Shown here: positions 27,664 through 36,795 of the stretch, in pieces
Layout: every line of letters begins with the position of its first letter
Numbering within the stretch: the first letter of the stretch is position 1
Source: Hoeflea sp038900095
GTDB taxonomy: Bacteria > Pseudomonadota > Alphaproteobacteria > Rhizobiales > Rhizobiaceae
Direction: 5' to 3'
NCBI RefSeq assembly: GCF_038900095.1
Contig: NZ_JBBMQQ010000001.1
Location: 310,001 to 374,000 of the forward strand
Length of the DNA: 64,000 nucleotides
Notes under the pieces: generated by a model
Databases searched by the model: none
What the model was told of the DNA's origin: nothing
Seen by the model: the letters and a program-made list of their open reading frames with translations, nothing else
Program-made: the position numbers and the translations under genes

Positions 27664-29727
27664 TCAGCTCTTGAAGACGCCTGCGGCTTTCCACGAGCCG
27701 GGGCTCTGCGCCTCGATGGCGGCAAAAGCCTCGCGCATCCGGTCCATGCCTGTCTCCTCGGCCCAGAACATCGGGCCGCCGAGATGTTTGGGGAAACCAT
27801 AGCCCTCGGTCCAGACGATATCGATGGCGGTGTCGCTGGTGGCGATGCCTTCCTCGAGGATCAGGTTGGCCTCGTTGACGATGGCCGCCATGATGCGGAT
27901 GACGATGTCATCGGCGCTGAACGACTGCTGCGCGGTGCTGTGCTCGGTGCGCCAGGCTGCGACCATGGCTTCGATATCGGGATCGGGCTTGCCGGAGCCG
28001 CTTGTGTGATCGTACCAGCCCTTCTTTGCCGGGCTGCCACGGCCCTGGCGGCCCATTTCGCAGAGCTTGTCGGCGATATCGACATAGCGGCCGGGCCAGG
28101 TGCCGGCCGCCAACTGCCGCTTGCGGTTGGCCCAGCTGATCTGCAGCCCGGTGCGGTCCTGCAATTCATACGGTCCCATCGGCATGCCGAGGCCGCGCAT
28201 CGCCGCATCGACATCATAGGGCGAGGCACCGTCGGCGACCATGTAATCGGCCTGGCGGCGATAGGCCGAAAGGATGCGGTTGCCGATGAAGCCGTCGCAG
28301 ACACCGGTCTCGACCGGGATCTTGCCGAGGCCGCGGGCGAAGGCAAATGCGGTCGACATGGTCTGGTCGGTGGTGACCGAGGTGCCGACGACTTCGACCA
28401 GCTTCATGATGTTGGCGGGCGAGAAGAAGTGCAGGCCGAGGAAACGGCCAGGCCCGGGCATGCCTTCGCTGATCATGTTGGGATCGAGATAGGAGGTGTT
28501 GGTGGCGATCAATGCCGTCTCGGACATGACATCGGCGAGCTGGCTGAACACGGCGCGCTTGACTTCGGGGTCCTCGAATACGGCCTCGATGGCAATGTCG
28601 GCATCCGCGGCAGACGCGTAATCGGCGCCGGCGGAGAAGGCCGCGCGGCGGGCGTTGGCCTTGGCTTCGGTGATGCGGCCTGACGCCAGGTCCTTGGCGA
28701 TGATGGCCTCGACGCGGCCACTTCCGGCGTCTGCGCTCTCGGTGTCGCGCTCAAGCATGGTGACACGATGGCCGGCGGCGAGGCTGGCGGCTGCGATGCC
28801 TGCGCCCATCAGGCCGCCACCAACGATGGCGACATGCTTGATTTCGGCAGGCTGAAACGCTTTCAGGCGCTCGGGGCGGGTGACAGAGCGGCTGGCGAAG
28901 AACAGCCGACGCAGTGCTCGGGACTGGGCGCTGGTGCGCAGATCCAGATGGGTCTGGCGCTCGATCTTGCTGCCTTCCTCAAACGACACTCTGGCTGCGA
29001 GCGCGGTGGTTTCGAGCGCGATCATCGGGGCGTCTGCGCCCTTTGCCGATTTGGTGATTTCCGCCTTCAGCGCTGTCAGATCTGCATCTGCAACCGGGCG
29101 GGCCGAGGTGTTTTGCGGCCGGGCGGGCAGGTTGTCCCTGAAAGACGCGATGGCCTGCACCGGATCGCCCGAGAAGACCAGATCCAGCCCGCCGAACTCC
29201 TCAAAGGTCCTGGCGTTCACCGGCTTTCCGTTGGCGGCCATGCGGGCTGCACGTTCCAGTCCGATGACGCGGGGTAGGCGCTGGGTGCCGCCGGCGCCGG
29301 GAATCAGGCCGAGATTGACTTCGGGAAGACCGAACTTGGTTTTCTCGTCGGCAATGCGCCAGGCGCAGGCGAGCGCCAGTTCCAGCCCTCCGCCAAGCAC
29401 TGTGCCGTGCATGACGGCGATGAACGGCGTTTCGCTGGCTTCTATGGCGTTGAGCACATCCGGCAGATGCGGCAATGGTGGCGGTCCGGCAAATTCGGAG
29501 ATGTCGCCGCCGGCAACGAACGTGCGCCCGGCGCAGACAAGTGCCGCGGTCTTGCATTTGGCCTCGTTGACCAGGCGGACGGCCTCCATCAGATCTTTTC
29601 TGACGCTGACGGAGAGCGGATTGACCGGCGGATTGTCGATGGTCACCAGGGCATGACCGTTGTCTATGGCAACGTCGACCACCCTTGTTTCCGGATCGGT
29701 CTGAAGGGTGGTTGAAGGCGTGGTCAC
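27664..29727 (-). CDS. Bifunctional enoyl-CoA hydratase / 3-hydroxyacyl-CoA dehydrogenase (FadB/FadJ-like)
   Basis: A 687-residue multifunctional beta-oxidation protein. The N-terminal crotonase domain (about 1-190) has the oxyanion-hole segment MHGTVLGGGLELALAC and a catalytic-Glu region FGLPEVNLGLIPGAGGTQRL. The NAD-binding domain starts near 295 with HVAIVGGGLMGAGIAAASLAAG, followed by dehydrogenase segments LHFFSPANIMKLVEVV and GFIGNRILSAYRRQ. In this cluster it can replace separate PaaF and PaaH, acting after PaaZ. The start is a GTG at 29727 with AGGAG eight bases upstream. It is divergent from paaG across a 106-bp regulatory region. Confidence 0.93.
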   Translation of the reverse strand: MTTPSTTLQTDPETRVVDVAIDNGHALVTIDNPPVNPLSVSVRKDLMEAVRLVNEAKCKTAALVCAGRTFVAGGDISEFAGPPPLPHLPDVLNAIEASETPFIAVMHGTVLGGGLELALACAWRIADEKTKFGLPEVNLGLIPGAGGTQRLPRVIGLERAARMAANGKPVNARTFEEFGGLDLVFSGDPVQAIASFRDNLPARPQNTSARPVADADLTALKAEITKSAKGADAPMIALETTALAARVSFEEGSKIERQTHLDLRTSAQSRALRRLFFASRSVTRPERLKAFQPAEIKHVAIVGGGLMGAGIAAASLAAGHRVTMLERDTESADAGSGRVEAIIAKDLASGRITEAKANARRAAFSAGADYASAADADIAIEAVFEDPEVKRAVFSQLADVMSETALIATNTSYLDPNMISEGMPGPGRFLGLHFFSPANIMKLVEVVGTSVTTDQTMSTAFAFARGLGKIPVETGVCDGFIGNRILSAYRRQADYMVADGASPYDVDAAMRGLGMPMGPYELQDRTGLQISWANRKRQLAAGTWPGRYVDIADKLCEMGRQGRGSPAKKGWYDHTSGSGKPDPDIEAMVAAWRTEHSTAQQSFSADDIVIRIMAAIVNEANLILEEGIATSDTAIDIVWTEGYGFPKHLGGPMFWAEETGMDRMREAFAAIEAQSPGSWKAAGVFKS

Positions 29728-29792
29728 GGTGGCGGCTCCTGGCGTTTCGAGGTGAAATTTTAAGTATCAAATACCGTCAGATTATTAATTGA

Positions 29793-29804
29793 CCAACCGG
29801 TCGG
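29793..29804. promoter_or_regulatory. Candidate TetR-type operator between the divergent paa operons
   Basis: CCAACCGGTCGG is an imperfect palindrome centred on ACCGGT, set between the FadB-like gene and paaG. It overlaps a possible -35 (TTGACC, 29789-29794) for paaG. The TetR gene at 32465 is a plausible binder. The match is by eye only. Confidence 0.45.
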
Positions 29805-29833
29805 CTTATGCAACCATTATTTTCAGGAGGACC

Positions 29834-30631
29834 ATGGCCATGAGTGAACCGGTACTACATTCCTGGAACGGCGGCGTGCTGGAAATCACGCTGAACCGTC
29901 CGGATAGATTGAATTCTTTCAACGATGACATGCATCTGGCTCTGGCCGAATGTTTGGAGACCGCGCGGGACGATGCTCGCTGCCGGGCGGTGTTGCTGAC
30001 AGGCGCGGGGCGCGGGTTTTGTGCAGGTCAGGATCTTTCGGCAAGGGACCCGGCCAAGATGTCGGGTCCGCCGGACCTGGGCGATACGCTGACCCGGTTC
30101 TACAATCCGCTGATCCGCCGCATCCGCACGCTGGAAAAACCTGTGGTTTGTGCCGTCAACGGGGTGGCTGCAGGTGCTGGCGCCAATGTGGCGCTGGCCT
30201 GCGACATCGTGCTGGCGGCACGCAGTGCGAAGTTCATTCAGTCTTTCGCCCGGGTTGGCCTCATTCCCGATGCGGGTGGCAGCTGGATGCTGCCGCGGCT
30301 GATCGGTGAGGCGCGAGCCAAGGCGATTGCCATGACCGCGGAGCCGGTCCTGGCCGAGAAGGCCGCAGACTGGGGCATGATCTGGCGGGTTGTCGAAGAT
30401 GCCGAGCTGATGGCAGAGGCGAGGGCGCTTGCCGCCCGTCTCGCAGCCGGGTCCACCACGGGCCTGGGGCGGATGAAGGTTCTGATCCAGGCCGCTGCCG
30501 GACAGGAGCTCGATGCCCAGCTCGACCTTGAGGCCGTGACCCAGCGCGAAGCCGGGTTCTCCGCCGACTATGCGGAAGGCGTTACTGCCTTTCTTGAAAA
30601 GCGCGAGCCGAAATTCGGGGGCCCGAAATGA
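29834..30631 (+). CDS. paaG: Ring 1,2-epoxyphenylacetyl-CoA isomerase PaaG
   Basis: A 265-residue crotonase-fold enzyme that converts ring-epoxide phenylacetyl-CoA to oxepin-CoA and also isomerises a later intermediate. Crotonase motifs are GAGRGFCAGQDLSARD (about residues 56-71) and AVNGVAAGAGANVALACD. At the position where hydratases carry Glu there is Asp (VGLIPDAGGSWMLPR), as expected of PaaG isomerases. AGGAGG precedes two in-frame ATGs at 29834 and 29840; the second has the better spacing. It leads the paaG-paaI-paaK-tetR operon. Confidence 0.94.
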   Translation: MAMSEPVLHSWNGGVLEITLNRPDRLNSFNDDMHLALAECLETARDDARCRAVLLTGAGRGFCAGQDLSARDPAKMSGPPDLGDTLTRFYNPLIRRIRTLEKPVVCAVNGVAAGAGANVALACDIVLAARSAKFIQSFARVGLIPDAGGSWMLPRLIGEARAKAIAMTAEPVLAEKAADWGMIWRVVEDAELMAEARALAARLAAGSTTGLGRMKVLIQAAAGQELDAQLDLEAVTQREAGFSADYAEGVTAFLEKREPKFGGPK

Positions 30632-31071
30632 GCGGCATTTCCGATCAGGAACGCGCCGAGCGGTCGTCTGCGGCAATGCTGAAGGACGACCACACCACCA
30701 AAGGCATGGGCATGACCATCGATGCGGTGGGACCGGGCATGGCGACGCTGTCGATGGTGGTTCGCAAGGACCATCTCAACGGTCATGGCAGCTGTCACGG
30801 CGGTGCAATCTTCACGCTGGCCGACAGCGCTTTCGCCTTTGCCTGCAACAGCCACAACACGATCACCGTGGCGCAGCATTGCTCGGTGACCTTTCTTGCC
30901 CCGGGCCGGGAAGGTGACCGGCTGACCGCTGCCGCGCGGGAGGTGACACTGGCCGGACGATCAGGCGTCTACGACGTGACGGTGACGCGCTCGGATGGCA
31001 CCGTCATAGCCGAGTTCCGCGGGTTGTCGCGGACTGTTTCGGGCACGCATTTCGAGGAGCCTGCTGCCTGA
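30628..31071 (+). CDS. paaI: Acyl-CoA thioesterase PaaI (hotdog fold)
   Basis: A 147-residue hotdog-fold thioesterase with the PaaI signature NGHGSCHGGAIFTLADSAFA (about residues 50-69), including the catalytic Asp. PaaI hydrolyses stalled hydroxylated phenylacetyl-CoA esters, freeing CoA. Its ATG overlaps the paaG stop by four bases, so translation is coupled. Length is normal for the family. Confidence 0.95.
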   Translation: MSGISDQERAERSSAAMLKDDHTTKGMGMTIDAVGPGMATLSMVVRKDHLNGHGSCHGGAIFTLADSAFAFACNSHNTITVAQHCSVTFLAPGREGDRLTAAAREVTLAGRSGVYDVTVTRSDGTVIAEFRGLSRTVSGTHFEEPAA

Positions 31072-31149
31072 GCCGGCGGCAGAACAAAATTTGGGAGAGG
31101 ACGCGCCGGTTCAACGGGAACGGCCGTCCGGGTATTGCAGGAGAACCCG

Positions 31150-32460
31150 ATGCTTGACTTGACGCCCGACCGGGCAAGCCTGGATCCGATTGAAACCGCG
31201 TCGCGTGACGAGATATCCGCGCTGCAGCTCAAACGCATGAAGTGGTCGCTGGCGCATGCCTACGAGAACGTGCCGCACTACAAGGCGGCGTTTGACGAAA
31301 AGGGCGTGCATCCGGACGACCTGAAGACGCTGGCTGACCTGTCGAAGTTTCCGTTCACGACGAAAATTGACCTGAGGGACAATTATCCCTTCGGCATGTT
31401 CGCGGTGCCGCGCGAGAAGGTGGTGCGGGTTCACGGCTCGTCGGGCACGACCGGCAAGCCGACCGTGGTCGGCTACACCGCCGGCGACATCGACATGTGG
31501 TCGGACCTCGTGGCGCGCTCGATTCGCGCCTCGGGCGGGCGTCGCGGCGATATCGTGCATGTATCCTACGGCTACGGGCTGTTTACCGGCGGGCTTGGCG
31601 CGCATTACGGCGCCGAGCGGCTGGGCTGCACCGTGGTGCCGATCTCGGGCGGCATGACCGAGCGGCAGGTGTCGCTGATCACCGATTTCAAGCCGCAGGT
31701 GATCATGGTGACGCCGTCCTACATGCTGTCGATCCTCGATGAATTCCGCCGCCAGGGCGTCGATCCGCGCGAGAGCTCGCTTGCGGTCGGCATTTTCGGG
31801 GCAGAGCCGTGGACCAATTCGATGCGCAGCGAGATCGAGCAGGCCTTCGACATGCACGCCGTCGACATCTACGGGCTATCGGAAATCATGGGGCCGGGCG
31901 TTGCAAACGAGTGCGTCGAGACCAAGGACGGATTGCACATCTGGGAAGATCATTTCTATCCCGAGGTGATCGATCCGGTGACGGGCGAGGTCTTGCCCGA
32001 TGGCGAGATCGGCGAGCTGGTGTTCACGACGCTCTCCAAGGAAGCCTTGCCGATGGTGCGCTACCGCACCCGCGACCTGACCCGGCTGCTGCCCGGGACC
32101 GCACGGTCGATGCGGCGGATGGAGAAGATCACCGGGCGGTCCGATGACATGATCATCCTGCGTGGCGTCAATGTGTTCCCGACGCAGATCGAGGAGCAGA
32201 TCCTCAAATGCGCTGGGCTGGCGCCGCATTTCCAGATCGAGCTCTCCACCAACGGCCGGATGGACGACATGACGGTGCATGTGGAATGCACAATCGAACG
32301 TGCGGACGCGGATGCGCGGGCGGCATCGGGCAAGGAGCTGGCGCATCACATCAAGAGCGTGGTCGGGGTGACTGCCCGGATCAATGTCCAGGAGCCGGGC
32401 AATGTTGCGCGCTCCGAGGGCAAGGCCAAGCGCGTGGTCGATAACCGGAACCGGACCTGA
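31150..32460 (+). CDS. paaK: Phenylacetate-CoA ligase PaaK
   Basis: A 436-residue ATP-dependent ligase that makes phenylacetyl-CoA, the first step of the pathway. It carries the adenylate-forming loop VRVHGSSGTTGKPTVVGYT (about residues 93-111), YGLSEIMGPG, and the hinge-to-C-terminal segment KITGRSDDMIILRGVNVFPTQIEEQ. AGGAG lies seven bases before the ATG at 31150; a TTG at 31135 is less likely. It lies 78 bp after paaI and four bases before the tetR gene. Confidence 0.96.
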   Translation: MLDLTPDRASLDPIETASRDEISALQLKRMKWSLAHAYENVPHYKAAFDEKGVHPDDLKTLADLSKFPFTTKIDLRDNYPFGMFAVPREKVVRVHGSSGTTGKPTVVGYTAGDIDMWSDLVARSIRASGGRRGDIVHVSYGYGLFTGGLGAHYGAERLGCTVVPISGGMTERQVSLITDFKPQVIMVTPSYMLSILDEFRRQGVDPRESSLAVGIFGAEPWTNSMRSEIEQAFDMHAVDIYGLSEIMGPGVANECVETKDGLHIWEDHFYPEVIDPVTGEVLPDGEIGELVFTTLSKEALPMVRYRTRDLTRLLPGTARSMRRMEKITGRSDDMIILRGVNVFPTQIEEQILKCAGLAPHFQIELSTNGRMDDMTVHVECTIERADADARAASGKELAHHIKSVVGVTARINVQEPGNVARSEGKAKRVVDNRNRT

Positions 32461-32464
32461 GGCC

Positions 32465-33088
32465 ATGGCCCGGACCATCGCCAAGGATCACGAAGCAAAG
32501 CGCGAGGCGATCTTGAAGACCGCCGCGGTTTTCTTCGCGGAACAGGGCTTTGACCGGGCCTCGATGGGCAAGCTGGCAGAGGCGTGCGGCGTTTCCAAGG
32601 CTTTGATATACCACTATTATCCGTCCAAGGATGCGCTGCTGTTCGATATACTCGACACGCATCTGACCGCGCTGGTGGATGTGGTGGAGACTGTGGCCAG
32701 GCAGCCGGGTACCGCCTCGGAACGGCTTCGCGCCCTGATCCGCGCGATCCTGATCGCCTACCGGGATTCCGATGCCGAACACAAGGTGCAGCTTGATGCG
32801 CTGTCCTCACTGCCCGAGGACAACCAGGTTCATCTGCGCGCGCTGCAGCGGCGGCTGGTTGCCTGCATGTCGGAATGCGTGCGGGAGATCGAGCCGGAAC
32901 GGTTCAAGGCGCGGCCGGAACTGCTGGCGCCGGTGACGATGTCGGTGTTCGGCATGCTCAACTGGTTTTATCTCTGGTACAAGCCCGGCGGACTGGTGGA
33001 CCGGGACGCGTATGCCGATATCGTTGCGGATCTGGTCATCGGCGGGCTGCCTGCGGTGTGTGCCGGGGCTGCCGGCAGCGCGAGCTAG
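32465..33088 (+). CDS. TetR-family regulator, probable paa repressor
   Basis: A 207-residue TetR protein. The N-terminal HTH covers about residues 12-58 (REAILKTAAVFFAEQGFDRASMGKLAEACGVS split around the turn, then KALIYHYYPSKDALLFDIL). The C-terminal ligand domain ends in a conserved-looking MSVFGMLNWFYLWYKPGG. It begins four bases after paaK, so it belongs to the paaGIK operon and probably autoregulates it. This resembles the TetR-type PaaR found in other bacteria; a role alongside PaaX is inferred. It is convergent with the citrate synthase-like gene, one base apart. Confidence 0.88.
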   Translation: MARTIAKDHEAKREAILKTAAVFFAEQGFDRASMGKLAEACGVSKALIYHYYPSKDALLFDILDTHLTALVDVVETVARQPGTASERLRALIRAILIAYRDSDAEHKVQLDALSSLPEDNQVHLRALQRRLVACMSECVREIEPERFKARPELLAPVTMSVFGMLNWFYLWYKPGGLVDRDAYADIVADLVIGGLPAVCAGAAGSAS

Positions 33089-33089
33089 G

Positions 33090-34268
33090 TCAGGGCCGCT
33101 TGCCGGTATAAAGCGCTCTTGGCCGGATCAGCTGGTTCGTGGCCCGCTGTTCGAGCCCGTGCGCGATCCAGCCGGCCGAGCGGCCGATGGCGAACAGCAG
33201 AAATGCTGCGCCTTCGGGCAATTGCAAATGGCGTCTGAGTGCAACAAGCGCAAAATCGATCGACGGGGCGGCGCCGGTCAGATCGGCGGCTGCGGCAACC
33301 AATCGCGCAGCCTCGGGAAAATCAGGCGTTATTGCCGACAGCAGTACCTTGGCGCGGATATCGCCGTCGGGGTAGAGCGGATGGCCGAAGCCGGGCAGGG
33401 CGCCGCCGGCCTGCAGCCTGTCGCGCAGGGCTTTTGCCGGGGCATCGGGGTCGATGCTGTTCCACAGGGCTTCAACCTGCGTGGTGGCGGCACCATGCCT
33501 GATGCCGCTCAATGCCGCGAGCGCGCCGACAATAACCGCCTTGAGCGAGGCGCCGGTGGAGGCGACGCAGCGCGCGGTGAAGCTCGAGGCGTTGAGTTCA
33601 TGATCGGCGCACAGAACCAGGGCCTGGCGGATCAAATCAGCGCCGGAACTGTCGACGTTCCATGCCTCGGCCAGTTGGCGGTGGATCGGTGCGGACCGTG
33701 GAGGCTGACGGAGCGCGCAGGCCGTCAGGATGCGAACCAGATCTCCGCTGCCGCGTGCCACTGATACCGGATCAGTGCGCCAGGCCGATGTCGGCTCGTC
33801 ACGTGCTGCCACCGCAAACAATGGCAGCAGGGTTTCGGCTGCGGGCGCGTCGCCTGCCTGTGCCGCGAGATCGACATAGGCCTTGATGCTCATCGGGGCG
33901 CGGCGCGGGAAAGCGCTCTTCGCCGGGAGCTGCCAGAGAAGGGCCGCAATGTCTTCGAGAGAAGCGGAGCGTGACAATTCCACGGCATTGCGGCCACGAT
34001 AGAAGCACTCACCGCTCTCGATCAGCGTCAATCCGGATTCGAGTACCGGCATGCCCCAGTCGAGCGTTGCCTTGGCGATCTCCCGGGGTTTGCGGCCGCG
34101 CCGCCTGGTTTCGGCCAGTTGTTCGACCGCATCGGCAAGGTAGCGGCTCTGGCGTGGGTCGTCGCCCGGCACGGCCTTGATCAGCCCGCGGCTGACATAG
34201 GCGTACAGGGTCTGGCGGGAAACGCCGAGGCGGTCTGCGGCCTGCCTTGCATCCATGTAGTCCGCCAT
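33090..34268 (-). CDS. Citrate synthase-family protein with N-terminal helix-turn-helix
   Basis: A 392-residue fusion. Residues about 1-60 are an excisionase/MerR-like HTH (MDARQAADRLGVSRQTLYAYV, then GLIKAVPGDDPRQSRY). The rest is a citrate synthase fold with the catalytic residues in place: His in CADHELNASSFTAR, His in GFGHPLYPDGD and Asp in PSIDFALVAL. Such proteins may be enzymes for citrate or 2-methylcitrate, metabolite-sensing regulators, or both. It is divergent from the CoA-transferase gene, with an inverted repeat between them. No flanking methylcitrate-cycle genes are present. Confidence 0.9.
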   Translation of the reverse strand: MADYMDARQAADRLGVSRQTLYAYVSRGLIKAVPGDDPRQSRYLADAVEQLAETRRRGRKPREIAKATLDWGMPVLESGLTLIESGECFYRGRNAVELSRSASLEDIAALLWQLPAKSAFPRRAPMSIKAYVDLAAQAGDAPAAETLLPLFAVAARDEPTSAWRTDPVSVARGSGDLVRILTACALRQPPRSAPIHRQLAEAWNVDSSGADLIRQALVLCADHELNASSFTARCVASTGASLKAVIVGALAALSGIRHGAATTQVEALWNSIDPDAPAKALRDRLQAGGALPGFGHPLYPDGDIRAKVLLSAITPDFPEAARLVAAAADLTGAAPSIDFALVALRRHLQLPEGAAFLLFAIGRSAGWIAHGLEQRATNQLIRPRALYTGKRP

Positions 34269-34284
34269 TCCGAAAACCTTATAG

Positions 34285-34301
34285 TTGATTTATATGATCA
34301 A
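34285..34301. promoter_or_regulatory. Inverted repeat between the HTH-citrate synthase and CoA-transferase genes
   Basis: TTGAT (34285-34289) and ATCAA (34297-34301) are separated by seven bases in an AT-rich 93-bp divergent promoter region. The HTH of the adjacent citrate synthase-like protein is a natural candidate to bind here. Confidence 0.45.
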
Positions 34302-34361
34302 TATTGACGATATTCTAAATCGGCGGTTCTGTGAAGCTCGAAACCGGACAGGAGCTTTGCC

Positions 34362-35753
34362 ATGACCCAGACATCGGAAGCAGCCAGAACAGGCACTCAC
34401 AGGATGATATCCGCGCTTTGGAGCGCTCTCGGCGGAAACGCGGACCTGAGCGGGACAGTCGCGATCACCGGGGAGGGGGCGCTGCCATCGGTCTTTGCGG
34501 TGAGCGATTTTGCTGCGGCCGCGGTGGCCAGCGCAGGACTTGCGCTTGCCGAGTGGAGCGAGGTGCGTTCGGGCAAGCTGCCCGCTGTCACCGTTGACCG
34601 TCGGCTGGCTTCGTTGTGGTTCGGGTTTTCGATCGCGCCGCAGGGCTGGTCGCTGCCGCCGGCGTGGGATCCGGTGGCGGGAGATTACGCCGCCGCCGAT
34701 GGCTGGATCAGGCTTCATACCAATGCGCCGCACCACCGCGAAGCCGCACTGAACGTGCTGGGAACCGAGGCAGAGCGCGCTGCGGTGACGGCGGCTGTGG
34801 CAAGATGGCGTGCGGACGAGCTGGAAACGGCGGTCGTGGCCAAGGGCGGATGTGCGGCAGCAATGCGCAGTGAGGACGAATGGGCGCAGCATCCGCAAGG
34901 CCGCTCGGTGCTGGCGGAACCGCTGATGCGGATGGAAACGGGGACAGGCGCGGAGGCGTTTGCCCGGGATTTCGATGCATCGCGACCGCTGAAAGGCACA
35001 AGGGTACTGGATCTGACGCGGGTGCTGGCCGGGCCGGTGGCGACGCGGTTTCTTGCCGGCTTCGGCGCGGATGTGCTGCGGATTGATCCGCCCTCATGGG
35101 AAGAACCCGGCGTCGTACCGGATGTGACGCCGGGCAAGCGTTGCGCACGGCTTGATCTCAAAAGCGATGCCGGCCGGGCGCGGTTCAAGGCGCTGCTGGG
35201 TGAAGCCGATGTTCTGGTGCATGGCTACCGGCCGGACGCACTGGAGGCACTGGGGCTTGGCGCCGAGATTCGCGCGAAAATCCGACCCGGCCTGATCGAT
35301 GTGTCACACGACGCCTATGGCTGGACCGGACCGTGGGCCAACCGGCGCGGGTTTGACAGCCTGGTGCAGATGAGTTCGGGCATTGCCGAGGCAGGGATGG
35401 TGGCCGCAGGTGCGGACCGGCCGGTGCCGCTGCCGGTGCAGGCGCTGGATCATGGCGCAGGCTACCTGCTGGCGGCGGCCGCGGTGCGCGGGCTGAGCTT
35501 GCGCCAGAACCAGGGGACCGGGTCGCGGTGGCGTACGTCGCTGGCCCGCGTCGGCGGTTTTCTGGCCTCGCACCGGCAAGGTCCGGTTGCAATGGAGATC
35601 GGAAAGCCGGAACGGCGGGACTACGCCGGTGAGGTCGAGCATACGGACTGGGGGCCGGCGCTGAGGCTGCTGCCACCGGTGCGGCTTGGTGATGTCGGCA
35701 TGAAATGGGACAGGCCAGCCGGTGCTCTGGGGACGTCGCCGGCGCAATGGTGA
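34362..35753 (+). CDS. Class III (CaiB/BaiF) CoA-transferase
   Basis: A 463-residue CoA-transferase. The N-terminal 200 residues are a degenerate first half; the clear family signature begins at about residue 208 with PLKGTRVLDLTRVLAGPVATRFLAGFGADVLRI (broken over two strands) and continues with VSHDAYGWTGPWANRRGFDSLVQ. The catalytic Asp region cannot be assigned by eye with certainty. Class III enzymes move CoA between carboxylic acids, so with the divergent citrate synthase-like protein a shared organic-acid pathway is likely. CAGGAG lies nine bases before the ATG. Confidence 0.86.
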   Translation: MTQTSEAARTGTHRMISALWSALGGNADLSGTVAITGEGALPSVFAVSDFAAAAVASAGLALAEWSEVRSGKLPAVTVDRRLASLWFGFSIAPQGWSLPPAWDPVAGDYAAADGWIRLHTNAPHHREAALNVLGTEAERAAVTAAVARWRADELETAVVAKGGCAAAMRSEDEWAQHPQGRSVLAEPLMRMETGTGAEAFARDFDASRPLKGTRVLDLTRVLAGPVATRFLAGFGADVLRIDPPSWEEPGVVPDVTPGKRCARLDLKSDAGRARFKALLGEADVLVHGYRPDALEALGLGAEIRAKIRPGLIDVSHDAYGWTGPWANRRGFDSLVQMSSGIAEAGMVAAGADRPVPLPVQALDHGAGYLLAAAAVRGLSLRQNQGTGSRWRTSLARVGGFLASHRQGPVAMEIGKPERRDYAGEVEHTDWGPALRLLPPVRLGDVGMKWDRPAGALGTSPAQW

Positions 35754-36155
35754 GCGGCGCTCCGGCGGCCTGGTGAGGGGCGGGACCGGATCCGGGATCC
35801 TGCCTGCCGGGCCCTCACGATTAGCAGACAATACGTAAAGACATCAGACCGCGGTGGCGCCATGTTGGTGGCGGGAGCGGCAGGCAGCGTCCTGAACCAG
35901 GCCTGCTCGTCTTCCGACCACAGACAGGTTTCGCTCCGCCGCATCCATACGGCCGCTATCCTCCCAAGCGGCCGGTGCGGGGCGAAACCGTCGAAGCCTA
36001 TTGCCCAGGTGACGGTGTCTCTTTCGGGGCCACGCACCCGGGCGATCAAATGCAAGGTGTGTGCGCAGTCAAGGATAGGCGCCCGAAACTTGCTCATCCG
36101 CACCATTACCAACTCGCGAACCGAACATGGCCGATGCGGCCAGATGGAGACTTTG
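35754..36155. other. Intergenic interval with a palindrome; doubtful minus-strand frame
   Basis: Just past the CoA-transferase stop, GTGAGGG (35773-35779) pairs with CCCTCAC (35812-35818) and encloses the palindrome CCGGATCCGG (35786-35795); this may end that transcript. A minus-strand frame starting near 36106 reads a protein-like stretch (VTWAIGFDGFAPHRPLGRIA) but runs on to 35621 inside the CoA-transferase and has no good ribosome-binding site. It may be a gene remnant; I do not call it a gene. Confidence 0.4.
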
Positions 36156-36563
36156 ATGACAAAATTTACCGGCGGATGCCTTTGCGGCAGCGTGACATAC
36201 AGCTGTGAAATCGATCCGCCCCTGATCATGAACTGCCACTGTTCCGATTGCCGCAAGGCAATGGGCTCGGTTCATGCCACAACCATGTTCGTGCCCGAGG
36301 CCAGCGTCACCATCAGGGGCTATCCGCGCACCTACAATCACGGTGCTGACAGCGGATCGAACATGACCAAGATGTTCTGCGAAAATTGCGGATCGCAATT
36401 GTTCAGCAAGAACACCAGCCGTCCGGGCGGAATCGGCATTCGGGCAGGCTCGGTTGACGATCCATCCGTGATCAGGCCGATGATGAACATCTTCCTCAGC
36501 AGTGCCTTGCCGACCACGCCGCTGGACCCCGACCTGCCGCAGCATCAGAAAATGCCAGGCTGA
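36156..36563 (+). CDS. GFA-family (CENP-V/GFA fold) zinc protein
   Basis: A 135-residue protein of the GFA family. Zinc-binding cysteines are seen in GGCLCGSVTYSCEID at the N-terminus, NCHCSDCRKAMGS and MFCENCGSQLF, the usual order for this fold. The family was named for glutathione-dependent formaldehyde activation, but that activity does not hold for most members, so no substrate is given. The ATG at 36156 follows GGAGA at five bases; an ATG at 36144 is in frame but sits within that site. A hairpin terminator lies 56 bp downstream. Confidence 0.9.
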   Translation: MTKFTGGCLCGSVTYSCEIDPPLIMNCHCSDCRKAMGSVHATTMFVPEASVTIRGYPRTYNHGADSGSNMTKMFCENCGSQLFSKNTSRPGGIGIRAGSVDDPSVIRPMMNIFLSSALPTTPLDPDLPQHQKMPG

Positions 36564-36618
36564 ACTCCGAGAAGGCTGTTCGGCTTGCGCTGATCTTCCA
36601 TATTCGATGCATTGAAAC

Positions 36619-36650
36619 CGGACTGGCAAGGGGGTGCCAGTCCGCGCTTT
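36619..36650 (+). terminator. Terminator-like hairpin after the GFA gene
   Basis: A perfect 10-bp stem, CGGACTGGCA (36619-36628) with TGCCAGTCCG (36635-36644), closes a six-base loop and is followed by CGCTTT. Confidence 0.65.
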
Positions 36651-36705
36651 CTGCCTGGCAAAGGCAGATGCGGGGCCTCTTGCAAAAGCGAGGGCGGGCA
36701 GTTCC

Positions 36706-36742
36706 TTGCCCATTGGGTCTTGCATGTGGGCAATAAATTGCC
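36706..36742. promoter_or_regulatory. Palindromes upstream of the sigma-54 promoter (activator-site candidates)
   Basis: TTGCCC (36706-36711) pairs with GGGCAA (36728-36733), and GGCAAT (36729-36734) with ATTGCC (36737-36742). They lie 54-90 bp upstream of the -24 element, a usual range for an enhancer-binding protein. Confidence 0.45.
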
Positions 36743-36795
36743 AGTATCCCAGTTCGGATCTGCCCAGAGCTGCAGAATTCCTGTACAGCGGAATT

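Noticed and set aside
25574..29727. Long open frames on the plus strand opposite paaZ and the FadB-like gene
   Set aside because: They are antisense mirrors of confident genes in GC-rich DNA, lack ribosome-binding sites and have Gly/Arg/His-rich, domain-free translations.
35621..36106. Minus-strand hypothetical gene overlapping the CoA-transferase 3' end
   Set aside because: Part of the translation looks protein-like, but there is no good ribosome-binding site and the C-terminal third is antisense to a confident gene.
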